Assembly (NCBI GenBank): GCA_963837025.1
Contig: CAWILT010000001.1
Coordinates: 682,001 to 746,000, forward strand
Direction: 5' to 3'
DNA: 64,000 nucleotides
DNA from: JALZUV01 sp963837025
GTDB lineage: Bacteria > Pseudomonadota > Alphaproteobacteria > Rickettsiales > JALZUV01
The notes under the pieces are model-generated. The model worked only from the letters and a program-made list of their open reading frames with translations, was not told where the DNA came from and ran no database searches. Numbering within the stretch: the stretch's first letter is position 1; each line of letters begins with the position of its first letter. Both the position numbers and the translations under genes were made by a program. Below are positions 27,897-35,681 of the stretch, in pieces.

Positions 27897-28709
27897 TTAA
27901 AAATCATTATGGCGTTTATTTAGCAAATTTAAATTAGAACTGCTTTTGGGCGTAGTACGAATATCAGCAGCTGTTTGCTTCATGCGCGTGGCTTCATCGG
28001 TTTGACGTTGTTCAGCCAGCTCGCGCTCACCCTCTTCACGCTCACGAATACGCGCCTGTGCTTTTCGACGGCGCAAATCACGCTCTGAACGTTGAAATTC
28101 ATCTTCAAGCATCATAATTTGTACCGATGCATCTTTCATCGTGCCACGCACACGCTCAATGATGCCATCAAAGATATAATATGCAGCCACGGCAGGAATA
28201 GCCACCACAAGCCCACCTACTGTGGTCAACAATGCTTCCCAAATACCGCCGGCTAACAATGACGGATCAACACGGCTACCTGCGCTCTCTAAATTAGAAA
28301 ATGCCGTAACCATGCCAATCACAGTACCTAGCAAACCTAATAAAGGTGAAATATTGGACACCATTTCCAACCCACGCATATGCGATTCTAAATAGCGGAT
28401 ATCGGTTGAGCCAACGCGCGAAATCTCAGCCTCACGGCTCGATTGCAACATATCGCGATCCGATACACAATTAAGCGCAACCTGCATAATTCGGGCAATT
28501 GGCCCTTTTGAGCGGCCTAATATTTCATGCGAACGCGAAAGCTCACCATTGCGAATAGCACCAATTGCAGGCTCAACAAAGCCTGTGTTAAATACGCCAG
28601 CCGTTGCAAATTGATAAAGTTTGAACAAAATAATTGCGATGGTGTAGACCGATAAAAATGCGAGGATAACCATAACCACCCCGCCTTTTTCAAAAATTTC
28701 GAAACCCAT
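27897..28709 (-). CDS. exbB: ExbB/TolQ family proton channel protein
   Basis: A MotA/TolQ/ExbB-type inner-membrane protein of 270 residues that forms the pentameric stator around ExbD. Spans: GVVMVILAFLSVYTIAIILF near the start, then SNISPLLGLLGTVIGMVTAF and LLTTVGGLVVAIPAVAAYYIF with the family's conserved Gly/Thr pattern. The C-terminal tail is a charged, Arg/Glu-rich likely coiled coil (RRRKAQARIREREEGERELAEQ), longer than in E. coli ExbB. The start at 28709 (ATG with GAGG about eight bases upstream) is preferred over GTG at 28724. It opens a run that reaches dnaE. Confidence 0.94.
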   Translation of the reverse strand: MGFEIFEKGGVVMVILAFLSVYTIAIILFKLYQFATAGVFNTGFVEPAIGAIRNGELSRSHEILGRSKGPIARIMQVALNCVSDRDMLQSSREAEISRVGSTDIRYLESHMRGLEMVSNISPLLGLLGTVIGMVTAFSNLESAGSRVDPSLLAGGIWEALLTTVGGLVVAIPAVAAYYIFDGIIERVRGTMKDASVQIMMLEDEFQRSERDLRRRKAQARIREREEGERELAEQRQTDEATRMKQTAADIRTTPKSSSNLNLLNKRHNDF

Positions 28710-28835
28710 ATAAACCTCAATCACTGGCTGATTTTTTCAGCACTTTTTCTTCATGTAGCATTAATATAGTTAAACGCTCAGGTGCTGGCAACTGGTAATA
28801 CTTGTTTTCATCGAGAAAACTGTTATGTCTGCGCC

Positions 28836-29405
28836 ATGGCAAAACCAACGCAAAAACAAGCAGAAGCCGCCGTTAAAACACTCATTGAATGGGCGGGCGA
28901 CGACCCCACGCGTGAAGGATTGGTTGATACTCCTGCGCGCGTACTTCGTGCATATAATGAGTTTTTCAGCGGCTATGAAGTTAATGCTCACGATATCTTA
29001 AACCGCACCTTTTCCGACGTTGAAAATTATGATGAAATGATTGTATTACGCGATATTGAATTTGTGTCGCATTGCGAACATCACATGGTTCCCTTCACAG
29101 GAAAAGCCCATGTAGCCTACCTTCCCAACGATAAGGTAGTGGGTTTGAGCAAACTCGCTCGTCTCGTAGATGCCTATGCCCGCCGCCTGCAAATTCAAGA
29201 AAAAATGACCGCCCAAATCGCCAATGCATTAAGCGAAATTTTGCAGCCAAAAGGGGTAGCGGTAGTAATTGAAGCTACGCATCAATGCATGACAGCGCGT
29301 GGCGTGCGCAAACAAGGCGCTACCATGCAAACCAGCCGAATGATTGGATTATTCCGCAGCGACCCTCGCACGCGGCAAGAATTTTTCGATCTCATTCGCC
29401 GTTAG
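28836..29405 (+). CDS. folE: GTP cyclohydrolase I
   Basis: Converts GTP to dihydroneopterin triphosphate for folate, and possibly for queuosine through QueD. The 189-residue protein shows DDPTREGLVDTPARV, the zinc site SHCEHHMVPFTGKAHVAY, KVVGLSKLARLVD and the second zinc Cys in HQCMTARGV. The ATG at 28836 gives the normal length; an earlier ATG at 28782 would add an 18-residue non-conserved leader. It is divergent from exbB. Confidence 0.96.
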   Translation: MAKPTQKQAEAAVKTLIEWAGDDPTREGLVDTPARVLRAYNEFFSGYEVNAHDILNRTFSDVENYDEMIVLRDIEFVSHCEHHMVPFTGKAHVAYLPNDKVVGLSKLARLVDAYARRLQIQEKMTAQIANALSEILQPKGVAVVIEATHQCMTARGVRKQGATMQTSRMIGLFRSDPRTRQEFFDLIRR

Positions 29406-29422
29406 CGGTTAGATTTAGCACT

Positions 29423-30871
29423 ATGTTCAGCTTACGCCCCATATTACTATTTAACGGCATTCTACTGCTAATCCTATCAGCCACCATGATTATTCCGATG
29501 GTAGTAGATGCAATATATGGCGATCATCACTCAAAGTCCTTTATGATTTCGAGTTTTATCTGCGCTTTTATAGGTGGCACACTTTATCTTTCTAATCATG
29601 GCTATAAAGGCCAAATTACTTTGCGACAAACGTTTCTCCTAACAGCTTCAACATGGGTCGTAATTCCTTTTTTTGGTTGCTTGCCCTTTTATATATCAGG
29701 AGTGACACCGCTTTTTGTAGATGCATTTTTTGAAGCTGTGTCAGCCCTAACCACAACTGGTTCAACTGTAATTACAGGTCTTGATTATTTACCACACGGC
29801 ATTTTGCTTTGGCGTTGTATTCTACAGGCTTTAGGTGCAGTAGGGGTAATTGTTTTAGCAATGGCCATCTTACCTACTCTTCGCATTGGAGGAATGCAAC
29901 TTTTTCGCACTGAATCATCCGACATTAATGATAAAATTATTCCGCGTGCAGGTCAGTTAGCCAAGCTTATTGGTTTAACATTTGTTACCCTCGTACTCAT
30001 TTGGACATTTGCTTATTGGCTAGCAGGCATGCATGGTTTTGATGCGATTTGCCATGCTATGACCACACTCGGTACTGGCGGTTTCTCAAATTATGATAAC
30101 TCAATCGCACATTTCGATAGCGCCGCGATTGAGATGATAGCTGTTATTGGCATGATATTCGGTGGCATCCCAATGGTACTATATTACCAAATGGTGCATG
30201 GAAAACCATTTGCGCTTTTCACGGATGTTCAGGTGCGATGGTTTTTAACAATAATTGCTTTTGTTACCCTCTTAATCAGCTTCAGTCTAATCTATGAAAA
30301 GGGTTTTAGCTTTTGGCAAGCCATTCGCTACGCGCTATTTACTGTAACTTCAATCATTACTACTACAGGCTACGCTTCTACTGATTATAATTTATGGAGC
30401 ACAAACACAACTTTGATATTATTTATGTTACTAGTAGTAGGAGGGTGCACAGGCTCTACCTCTGGCGGTATTAAGATATTTCGTTTTAAAGTGCTTTATG
30501 AAACGGCTAAAGTTCAACTTTATCAGCTTATTCAGCCGCATGGAGTTTTTATTGCCCGCTACGATCGCAAACCTATTTCAGAAAATGTGAGTGCTTCGGT
30601 TCTGGGCTTTTTCACGCTTTTTGCTTTTAGTTTTATGATATTAGCCGCTGGCTTATCTGCATTTGGGCTTGATTTTACCACCTCTATGAGCGCCTCTGCA
30701 CAAGCACTCGCCAATGTAGGGCCTGGTTTTGGCGATATTATCGGCCCAGCAGGCAACTACGCAACCCTACCCGATGGCGCAAAATGGCTTATTTGCATAG
30801 GTATGATAGCAGGCCGACTCGAATTATTTACAATATTAGTATTGCTCACCACCCGTTTCTGGCGCGATTAA
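29423..30871 (+). CDS. trkH: TrkH/KtrB family potassium uptake protein
   Basis: Inner-membrane potassium-transport subunit with four membrane-pore-membrane repeats, 482 residues from the ATG at 29423. The four pore loops are seen as LTTTGSTVITGLD, TTLGTGGFSNYDNS, IITTTGYASTDY and LANVGPGFGDIIGP, each with the selectivity-filter Gly. The end AGRLELFTILVLLTTRFWRD is typical of TrkH. TrkA, its NAD-binding regulatory partner, is not in the window. A frame extension into folE has a much longer, unlikely N-terminus. Confidence 0.95.
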   Translation: MFSLRPILLFNGILLLILSATMIIPMVVDAIYGDHHSKSFMISSFICAFIGGTLYLSNHGYKGQITLRQTFLLTASTWVVIPFFGCLPFYISGVTPLFVDAFFEAVSALTTTGSTVITGLDYLPHGILLWRCILQALGAVGVIVLAMAILPTLRIGGMQLFRTESSDINDKIIPRAGQLAKLIGLTFVTLVLIWTFAYWLAGMHGFDAICHAMTTLGTGGFSNYDNSIAHFDSAAIEMIAVIGMIFGGIPMVLYYQMVHGKPFALFTDVQVRWFLTIIAFVTLLISFSLIYEKGFSFWQAIRYALFTVTSIITTTGYASTDYNLWSTNTTLILFMLLVVGGCTGSTSGGIKIFRFKVLYETAKVQLYQLIQPHGVFIARYDRKPISENVSASVLGFFTLFAFSFMILAAGLSAFGLDFTTSMSASAQALANVGPGFGDIIGPAGNYATLPDGAKWLICIGMIAGRLELFTILVLLTTRFWRD

Positions 30872-30890
30872 TATCGCTTTTTGTCATCAG

Positions 30891-30919
30891 TTCGTCACAT
30901 AGTTTTAGTATAGTATAGA
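30891..30919 (+). promoter_or_regulatory. Possible promoter for the Gly-rich unknown protein
   Basis: TTCGTC (30891-30896) and TATAGA (30914-30919) are 17 bases apart, ahead of a clear AAAGGA ribosome site (30930-30935) and the ATG at 30942. The -35 element is poor. Confidence 0.3.
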
Positions 30920-30941
30920 TACAGAAACGAAAGGACACATC

Positions 30942-31445
30942 ATGGCAGATATGGAAGGTGGCGGCGGTCCATCCATTATGGATAGAATGAACCAAGGCCA
31001 AATGGGCGGAGCTCCAGCTGGCGGTGGTGGTGGTGGTGAGGGCATGGATGGCCCCGGATCTATGATTGATGCGTTATTACGCAAATTAGGGTTTAATGCC
31101 CATTCAACCAATGGTCTTGATTCCGTTATAAATATTCAAGGTATTTGGAGTAATTTGAAAATGGAAGCCTCAGGTTTCTTTTCAGCGTTTGAAGTACGAG
31201 GCGGCATTTTAGCGAGCATTCTATCGTTATTCACGCGGGATATTCAAAGCCATGTTGATGATATTCAAGGTAACCCAGTCGATACTTCAGGTTCTGCTGG
31301 CGGGGGCGATAGTCAGCAGGTCTCAGCAGCAACCATTGCATTACCAAATTTCGATAATTTAGCAGGCATTACCGCAAGTCACGCCGATCAAATTACAGCA
31401 CCCCCTGCTCGCAGCGAGGGTACTGGCTCCTTCATGGCAATGTAA
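30942..31445 (+). CDS. Unrecognised Gly/Met-rich protein
   Basis: A 167-residue protein I do not recognise. The first 40 residues are low-complexity Gly, Met and Pro (MADMEGGGGPSIMDRM). A more ordered middle part (SMIDALLRKLGFNAHS, GIWSNLKMEASGFFSAFEVRGGILASILSLFTRD) looks like amphipathic helices. The end is Ser/Ala/Gly-rich. There is no signal peptide. It has its own ribosome site and is separated from trkH by 70 bases. Its stop directly abuts that of the opposing TSUP gene. A secreted or effector role is possible but rests only on its composition. Confidence 0.7.
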   Translation: MADMEGGGGPSIMDRMNQGQMGGAPAGGGGGGEGMDGPGSMIDALLRKLGFNAHSTNGLDSVINIQGIWSNLKMEASGFFSAFEVRGGILASILSLFTRDIQSHVDDIQGNPVDTSGSAGGGDSQQVSAATIALPNFDNLAGITASHADQITAPPARSEGTGSFMAM

Positions 31446-32195
31446 TTATTTGATAAAAAACCAAATGCTCATAAGTAGTCCGGTTAAAACCACTCCGCGT
31501 TTCACGCTCTCTTTTGAAATTTTCTGCGCATAATGTGCGCCAAAATAACCACCAAATATGGCGGCTAATACCATAATGCTGGCTGCTGGCCAATTCACCA
31601 CACCACTCAACACAAATATAATTACCGCAATGCCATTGATAGCACTGCCTAAAATCGCTTTTAACGCATTCATTTTATGAATATCATTCAAGCCAAGTAG
31701 CGTTAAAAGTGCCAGCATTAAAATACCAATCCCCGCACCGAAATATCCCCCGTAAATGGCAATGGCAAACTGCAATATAATTGACTTTGAAGAAGTAAAA
31801 TTCGCGTTTTGCGCTTTTGCAAGCTCGCGCCTCAATTTATGGCCAAAAGCAAAAAGTAACGTTGCGCCCAGCATAAGCCAAGGAATGAGCGCCTCAAACG
31901 TTTGTACGGGCGTTAGCAATAAAATCGCGGCGCCCAATCCTCCACCCACAAAACTTGTAAAAGCCAGCGCATAGAGCTCGCGGCGTTCAATATGTAGCTG
32001 CTTGCGATAAGCAAACGCACTCGCTAATGCCCCTGGCCACACTGCAATAGTACTGGTTGCATTCGCTGCAATGGGTGACACACCTGCGAAGATAAGCGCA
32101 GGGAAAGTGAAAAATGTTCCCCCACCTGCAACCGAATTGATAACCCCCGCTAAAAATCCGCTACCAACCAATAAAGCAATTTGCACCCAATCCAT
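31446..32195 (-). CDS. TSUP family permease (TauE/SafE)
   Basis: A 249-residue inner-membrane protein with about eight spans in two repeats. The N-terminal GFLAGVINSVAGGGTFFTFPAL and the second-half YGGYFGAGIGILMLALLTLLG are the paired TauE/SafE signatures. The family exports or imports small organosulfur or organic anions; the substrate cannot be told from sequence. It is one base downstream of queA and may be co-transcribed with it. Confidence 0.92.
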   Translation of the reverse strand: MDWVQIALLVGSGFLAGVINSVAGGGTFFTFPALIFAGVSPIAANATSTIAVWPGALASAFAYRKQLHIERRELYALAFTSFVGGGLGAAILLLTPVQTFEALIPWLMLGATLLFAFGHKLRRELAKAQNANFTSSKSIILQFAIAIYGGYFGAGIGILMLALLTLLGLNDIHKMNALKAILGSAINGIAVIIFVLSGVVNWPAASIMVLAAIFGGYFGAHYAQKISKESVKRGVVLTGLLMSIWFFIK

Positions 32196-32196
32196 T

Positions 32197-33228
32197 TTAC
32201 GCGCGCTCTAAAAAACAAGCATCGCCATAGGAAAAGAACCGATAATCTTGGGCAATGGCATGCGCATAAACCTGTTTGATGCGATCATATCCACAAAACG
32301 CACTCACCAACATCATCAAGGTTGATTTTGGTAGGTGAAAATTCGTAATCAGAGCATCCACTATCTTAAATTGATATCCCGGTGTAATGAAAATATCCGT
32401 CTCTCGATGGGCGGCGTTCAAATTTCCGTTATCGTCACACGCCGATTCTAAACAACGCAACGCCGTGGTGCCAACGCTGACAATGCGCCGACCCTCTGCC
32501 CGCGCTTGATTGAGTCTTTCAGCTGTTTCAGCATCAATTTCCATCCATTCGGAATGCATTTGATGCTGCGATAAATCTTCCACGCGCACTGGCAAAAAAG
32601 TGCCGCCTCCTACATGCAGCGTTACCTGTTCAACCTGCACGCCTTTAGCCGCGATTGCATCCATCAATTTCTCACTAAAATGCAGTCCTGCAGTAGGAGC
32701 CGCCACCGCACCGGATTTTTTCGCATGGAGCGTTTGATAATTGATGAAATCCGCATCATCTTTTGCATCGCGTGTAATGTAGGGTGGTAAAGGCATTTGG
32801 CCTATTTGCTGTAAAGCAGCAAAAAAATCTTCGGCTTGTTTATCAAATTCGAGCATCACCGTGCCCTGCTCAGTTTTACCCATCACACGCGCTTGCATAA
32901 CATTCGAAAATTGAATGGTGTCATTCACCTGCAATTTACGCGCGGGTTTGGCAAAAGCTTCCCATTGGCTAGCATGGCCTTGTTTTAATAACGTGATGCC
33001 AATTTTAGCATCGCCTTTCGTGGCAAATAACTGGGCGGGAATGACTTTGGTATTATTAAACACCAACACATCACCTGCCCTGAAAAAATCGGGCAGCTGC
33101 GAAATAAAACTATCGCGCAACTCCCCCAAAGCAGAAACGGCCAGCAACCGAGAACTATCTCGAGGGCTGGCCGGCTTCTGCGCGATTAACGCTTCAGGAA
33201 GCGTATAATCGAAATCGCTTAAGCGCAT
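32197..33228 (-). CDS. queA: tRNA preQ1 S-adenosylmethionine ribosyltransferase-isomerase
   Basis: Adds the cyclopentendiol part to preQ1 in tRNA to make epoxyqueuosine. The 343-residue protein has the QueA sequences DFDYTLPEALIAQ, the AAPTAGLHFSE active-site region, LHVGGGTFLPV, SVGTTALRCLES and TNFHLPKSTLMMLVSAF. It follows the cyclophilin gene with no gap, as in the conserved coaD-ppi-queA group of alphaproteobacteria. The tgt gene often beside it is absent. Confidence 0.97.
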   Translation of the reverse strand: MRLSDFDYTLPEALIAQKPASPRDSSRLLAVSALGELRDSFISQLPDFFRAGDVLVFNNTKVIPAQLFATKGDAKIGITLLKQGHASQWEAFAKPARKLQVNDTIQFSNVMQARVMGKTEQGTVMLEFDKQAEDFFAALQQIGQMPLPPYITRDAKDDADFINYQTLHAKKSGAVAAPTAGLHFSEKLMDAIAAKGVQVEQVTLHVGGGTFLPVRVEDLSQHQMHSEWMEIDAETAERLNQARAEGRRIVSVGTTALRCLESACDDNGNLNAAHRETDIFITPGYQFKIVDALITNFHLPKSTLMMLVSAFCGYDRIKQVYAHAIAQDYRFFSYGDACFLERA

Positions 33229-33777
33229 TTACTTTTCTTTAACATCCGCTGCAACACGAACTGTAATCATTTTATCGGGGTTACTCACTTCGCCATTGCG
33301 TGCAGAATCACCTTTTTTAATACGATCAACATATTCCATGCCTTCAATCACTTTACCCCAAGCCGTATATTGGCCATCAAGGAAGCTCGCATCATCAAAT
33401 ACGATGAAAAACTGGCTATCCGCACTATCGGGGCTAGCAGCACGCGCCATTGAAACCACGCCACGCGTGTGTTTAATGTCGTTAAACTCAGCTTTAAGAT
33501 TCTTACCCGAACCACCTGTGCCCGTGCTTTTTGGGTCGCCCGTTTGCGCCATAAAACCATCAATCACACGGTGAAAAACGATACCGTCATAAAAACCTTC
33601 ACGTGCAAGTTCTTTGATGCGCGCCACATGTGCTGGGGCTTTATCTGGATACATTTCAACCACAACACGGCCATCTTTCAATTCAATAAAAAGTGTATCT
33701 TCAGGGGTAGCGGCGTTAGCGGCGGTAGTCATAAATAATAATCCTAGAGTAGTTAAAATGCTTAAAAATAGTTTCAC
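33229..33777 (-). CDS. Periplasmic cyclophilin-type peptidyl-prolyl isomerase
   Basis: Cis-trans isomerase that helps proteins fold. The 182-residue protein has a signal peptide (FLSILTTLGLLFMTTAANA, cleavage near residue 22) and a cyclophilin domain with FHRVIDGFMAQTGDP, GTGGSGKNLKAEFND, SMARAASPDSADSQFFI and FLDGQYTAWGKV. The Arg, Phe and Gln active-site positions are present. The export signal makes it the periplasmic type. Confidence 0.95.
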   Translation of the reverse strand: MKLFLSILTTLGLLFMTTAANAATPEDTLFIELKDGRVVVEMYPDKAPAHVARIKELAREGFYDGIVFHRVIDGFMAQTGDPKSTGTGGSGKNLKAEFNDIKHTRGVVSMARAASPDSADSQFFIVFDDASFLDGQYTAWGKVIEGMEYVDRIKKGDSARNGEVSNPDKMITVRVAADVKEK

Positions 33778-33848
33778 GAAAAATCTCCCGTTTAAAGTTG
33801 CTGGTATATTTAGAATAGAGTGTAGCCGATTGCAAACCCTAAGGCGTG

Positions 33849-34331
33849 TTACAAAAGTTTCATTAATGCATCGCGCACATTATCTGAAACAAAATGCGAT
33901 ACATCACCCTCCAATTTTGCTATTTGTTTCACAAAGCGCGATGAAATAAAATGCGTTGATTCAGATGCTGTTAAGAACACGGTTTCAAGTTCGGGCGCAA
34001 GTTTGTGATTAATGTTAGCCATTTGAAATTCATATTCATAATCCGATACAGCTCGCAAGCCACGAATCAGCAAACTTGCCTGTTGCTCCTGTGCAAATTT
34101 AACCAGCAAACCTGAAAAACCCAGCACTTCTACGCGATCTTCTAGGTTAAGGCGTTTAATTTCTGCTTGTGCTAATTCCACCCTTTGCTGACGGCTAAAT
34201 GCCGGCGACTTTCCTGTATCTTCCGCTACGCCTAAAATCAGCTTATCGACCACCCGCAGCGCGCGCAAAATAATATCTTCATGACCTTTCGTAATGGGAT
34301 CAAATGTGCCCGGATATACACCAATTCTCAT
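33849..34331 (-). CDS. coaD: Phosphopantetheine adenylyltransferase
   Basis: Fourth step of coenzyme A synthesis. The 160-residue nucleotidyltransferase has YPGTFDPITKGHEDII with the (T/H)xGH-type nucleotide motif, LIRGLRAVSDYEYEFQMA and the C-terminal ESTHFISSRFVKQIA. Normal length. It lies six bases after the ROK-type kinase gene. Confidence 0.97.
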   Translation of the reverse strand: MRIGVYPGTFDPITKGHEDIILRALRVVDKLILGVAEDTGKSPAFSRQQRVELAQAEIKRLNLEDRVEVLGFSGLLVKFAQEQQASLLIRGLRAVSDYEYEFQMANINHKLAPELETVFLTASESTHFISSRFVKQIAKLEGDVSHFVSDNVRDALMKLL

Positions 34332-34337
34332 AGTATG

Positions 34338-35447
34338 TTATGCCTTTAATTTATTGTTTATACGCGTGATATTAAACGCTTGAGCGGCCATTGAAGCGGC
34401 CGAATAAGTCGCCAAATCTTTTTCAGGCATGCGCACGAATGTAATGCCTTTAATGTGATTTTGGGCAAGCTCAGTTTCAGCATGTCCAATAAGCACATCG
34501 CCTGTTACATTCCGACCTACCCCACCTCCGAGTAAATAAACCGAGCTTTTAGCCGCCTGCGTTTTAAATTCGGTTGACCAACCATTTTTGGGTTCAATAT
34601 CATCATTCACACCTTTGTAAATTGTGGCAATGATACGCCCTAAATATTTTCCCATTAATGCATAAGCTTGTTGATGCGTCATATTATTTTCAAAATCAAG
34701 TTCTTCATGCGAGTCAATTTCGCATAATTTTGCCATTAGTGGTGCGCGGCATAAATCTTCAGCGCGCACGCGCCCGTCTGCCGATTTAAACAGTTCTTTC
34801 TTACCCGTATCAGCCTCTAATTTGTCAGCGGCCATCTGATAGATTTTCAAATCCGGTGCATCTACATCAATCAGCAATTTGCTGGCATGCCCGTCGGTAA
34901 CAAATTGATAACCCTGTCCATCATTTGCAACCTTAGCAATGGAATGCCCAAGCCCTGTACCAATCCCAAATAGCGCCACCGTTTTGCCATGCAATTGTTT
35001 CCACGTGATGGCGGCAGCCGTTTTGCTTTGCCGAATAACGTCAAGCATTCCAGCCAACATAGCATCGCCATCATTACGCACTAAAACGGGAATTTCATCG
35101 CCCAAAGCTGCGTCATAATTTTGCTGCAAATTCACACCATCAAAATCATGATTTTCCAATTCGAGATTCGAAGCCGATCCGGGTCGAATATGGCCTTTAC
35201 TATCAAATCTACCAGGCGACCCGATACCAAAGGCAACTACCGCAATTTCGTGCAGAGCAGCTACACGTTTAGCCGCTTCAACAACAGATTTAATTTGCTC
35301 GGTATTGGCTGAAACCCCGCGTTGAGTTGGTTCGTCATGGCTCCAAAAAGCGTTTGATTTAAGCAATTTCGTGCATTCAAATAAAGCGGCTTTAACGCTG
35401 GTGCCCCCAACATCAATACCTAAAATTGCTTGTCGTAATTCATTCAT
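34338..35447 (-). CDS. ROK-like sugar kinase / ASKHA-fold protein
   Basis: A 369-residue protein with the N-terminal phosphate-binding loop LGIDVGGTSVKAALF and a catalytic-type region VRNDGDAMLAGM, then ALFGIGTGLGHSIA as the second nucleotide segment and LLGGGVGRNV towards the end. This is the actin-like ATPase fold of glucokinases and ROK proteins. The usual ROK zinc-binding cysteines are not seen, so the substrate is uncertain. The ATG at 35447 is preferred over a TTG two codons upstream because AGG lies eight bases before it. It is placed between coaD and gyrA. Confidence 0.75.
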   Translation of the reverse strand: MNELRQAILGIDVGGTSVKAALFECTKLLKSNAFWSHDEPTQRGVSANTEQIKSVVEAAKRVAALHEIAVVAFGIGSPGRFDSKGHIRPGSASNLELENHDFDGVNLQQNYDAALGDEIPVLVRNDGDAMLAGMLDVIRQSKTAAAITWKQLHGKTVALFGIGTGLGHSIAKVANDGQGYQFVTDGHASKLLIDVDAPDLKIYQMAADKLEADTGKKELFKSADGRVRAEDLCRAPLMAKLCEIDSHEELDFENNMTHQQAYALMGKYLGRIIATIYKGVNDDIEPKNGWSTEFKTQAAKSSVYLLGGGVGRNVTGDVLIGHAETELAQNHIKGITFVRMPEKDLATYSAASMAAQAFNITRINNKLKA

Positions 35448-35507
35448 TTGCAAAACCTAAATCAAGATGCTTATAAGCGCTTTAAGACACAGCATTTTAA
35501 AATGTAA

Positions 35508-35681
35508 TTAACAGCGGCCTTTTTTTGCTTGGCCGGGTGGGCAGAAGCGCGAATTATCTTTGTGATAACCGTCATGGCTATCAGATTTCACTTCAACATC
35601 ATAACCTGGCCCATCAACGCGCGCACTGTAACAGGCGGTTAAGCTAAATAGAGTTAATACAATTATAATTGCAATTTTCAT
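35508..35681 (-). CDS. Tiny lipoprotein overlapping the gyrA stop
   Basis: A 57-residue protein. Its ATG (35681-35679) overlaps the gyrA stop (ATGA) and a GGAGA ribosome site lies inside the gyrA end. The sequence begins with a hydrophobic helix (IAIIIVLTLFSL) and a lipobox LTAC (Cys17). The mature part is 41 residues with a C-terminal FCPPGQAKKGRC that holds two further Cys. Function unknown; it resembles small alphaproteobacterial lipoproteins with a PPGQAKKG tail. The arrangement suggests translational coupling to gyrA. Confidence 0.75.
   Translation of the reverse strand: MKIAIIIVLTLFSLTACYSARVDGPGYDVEVKSDSHDGYHKDNSRFCPPGQAKKGRC

Noticed and set aside
25985..28709. The motor genes considered as a tolQ-tolR-tolA operon
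   Set aside because: No tolB, pal or ybgC follows, and two ExbD/TolR-type genes are present; the ExbB-ExbD-TonB reading fits better, though TolA cannot be fully excluded for the last gene.
29285..29422. A 46-codon N-terminal extension of trkH into folE
   Set aside because: The extension overlaps conserved folE sequence; the ATG at 29423 starts directly before the first TrkH span.
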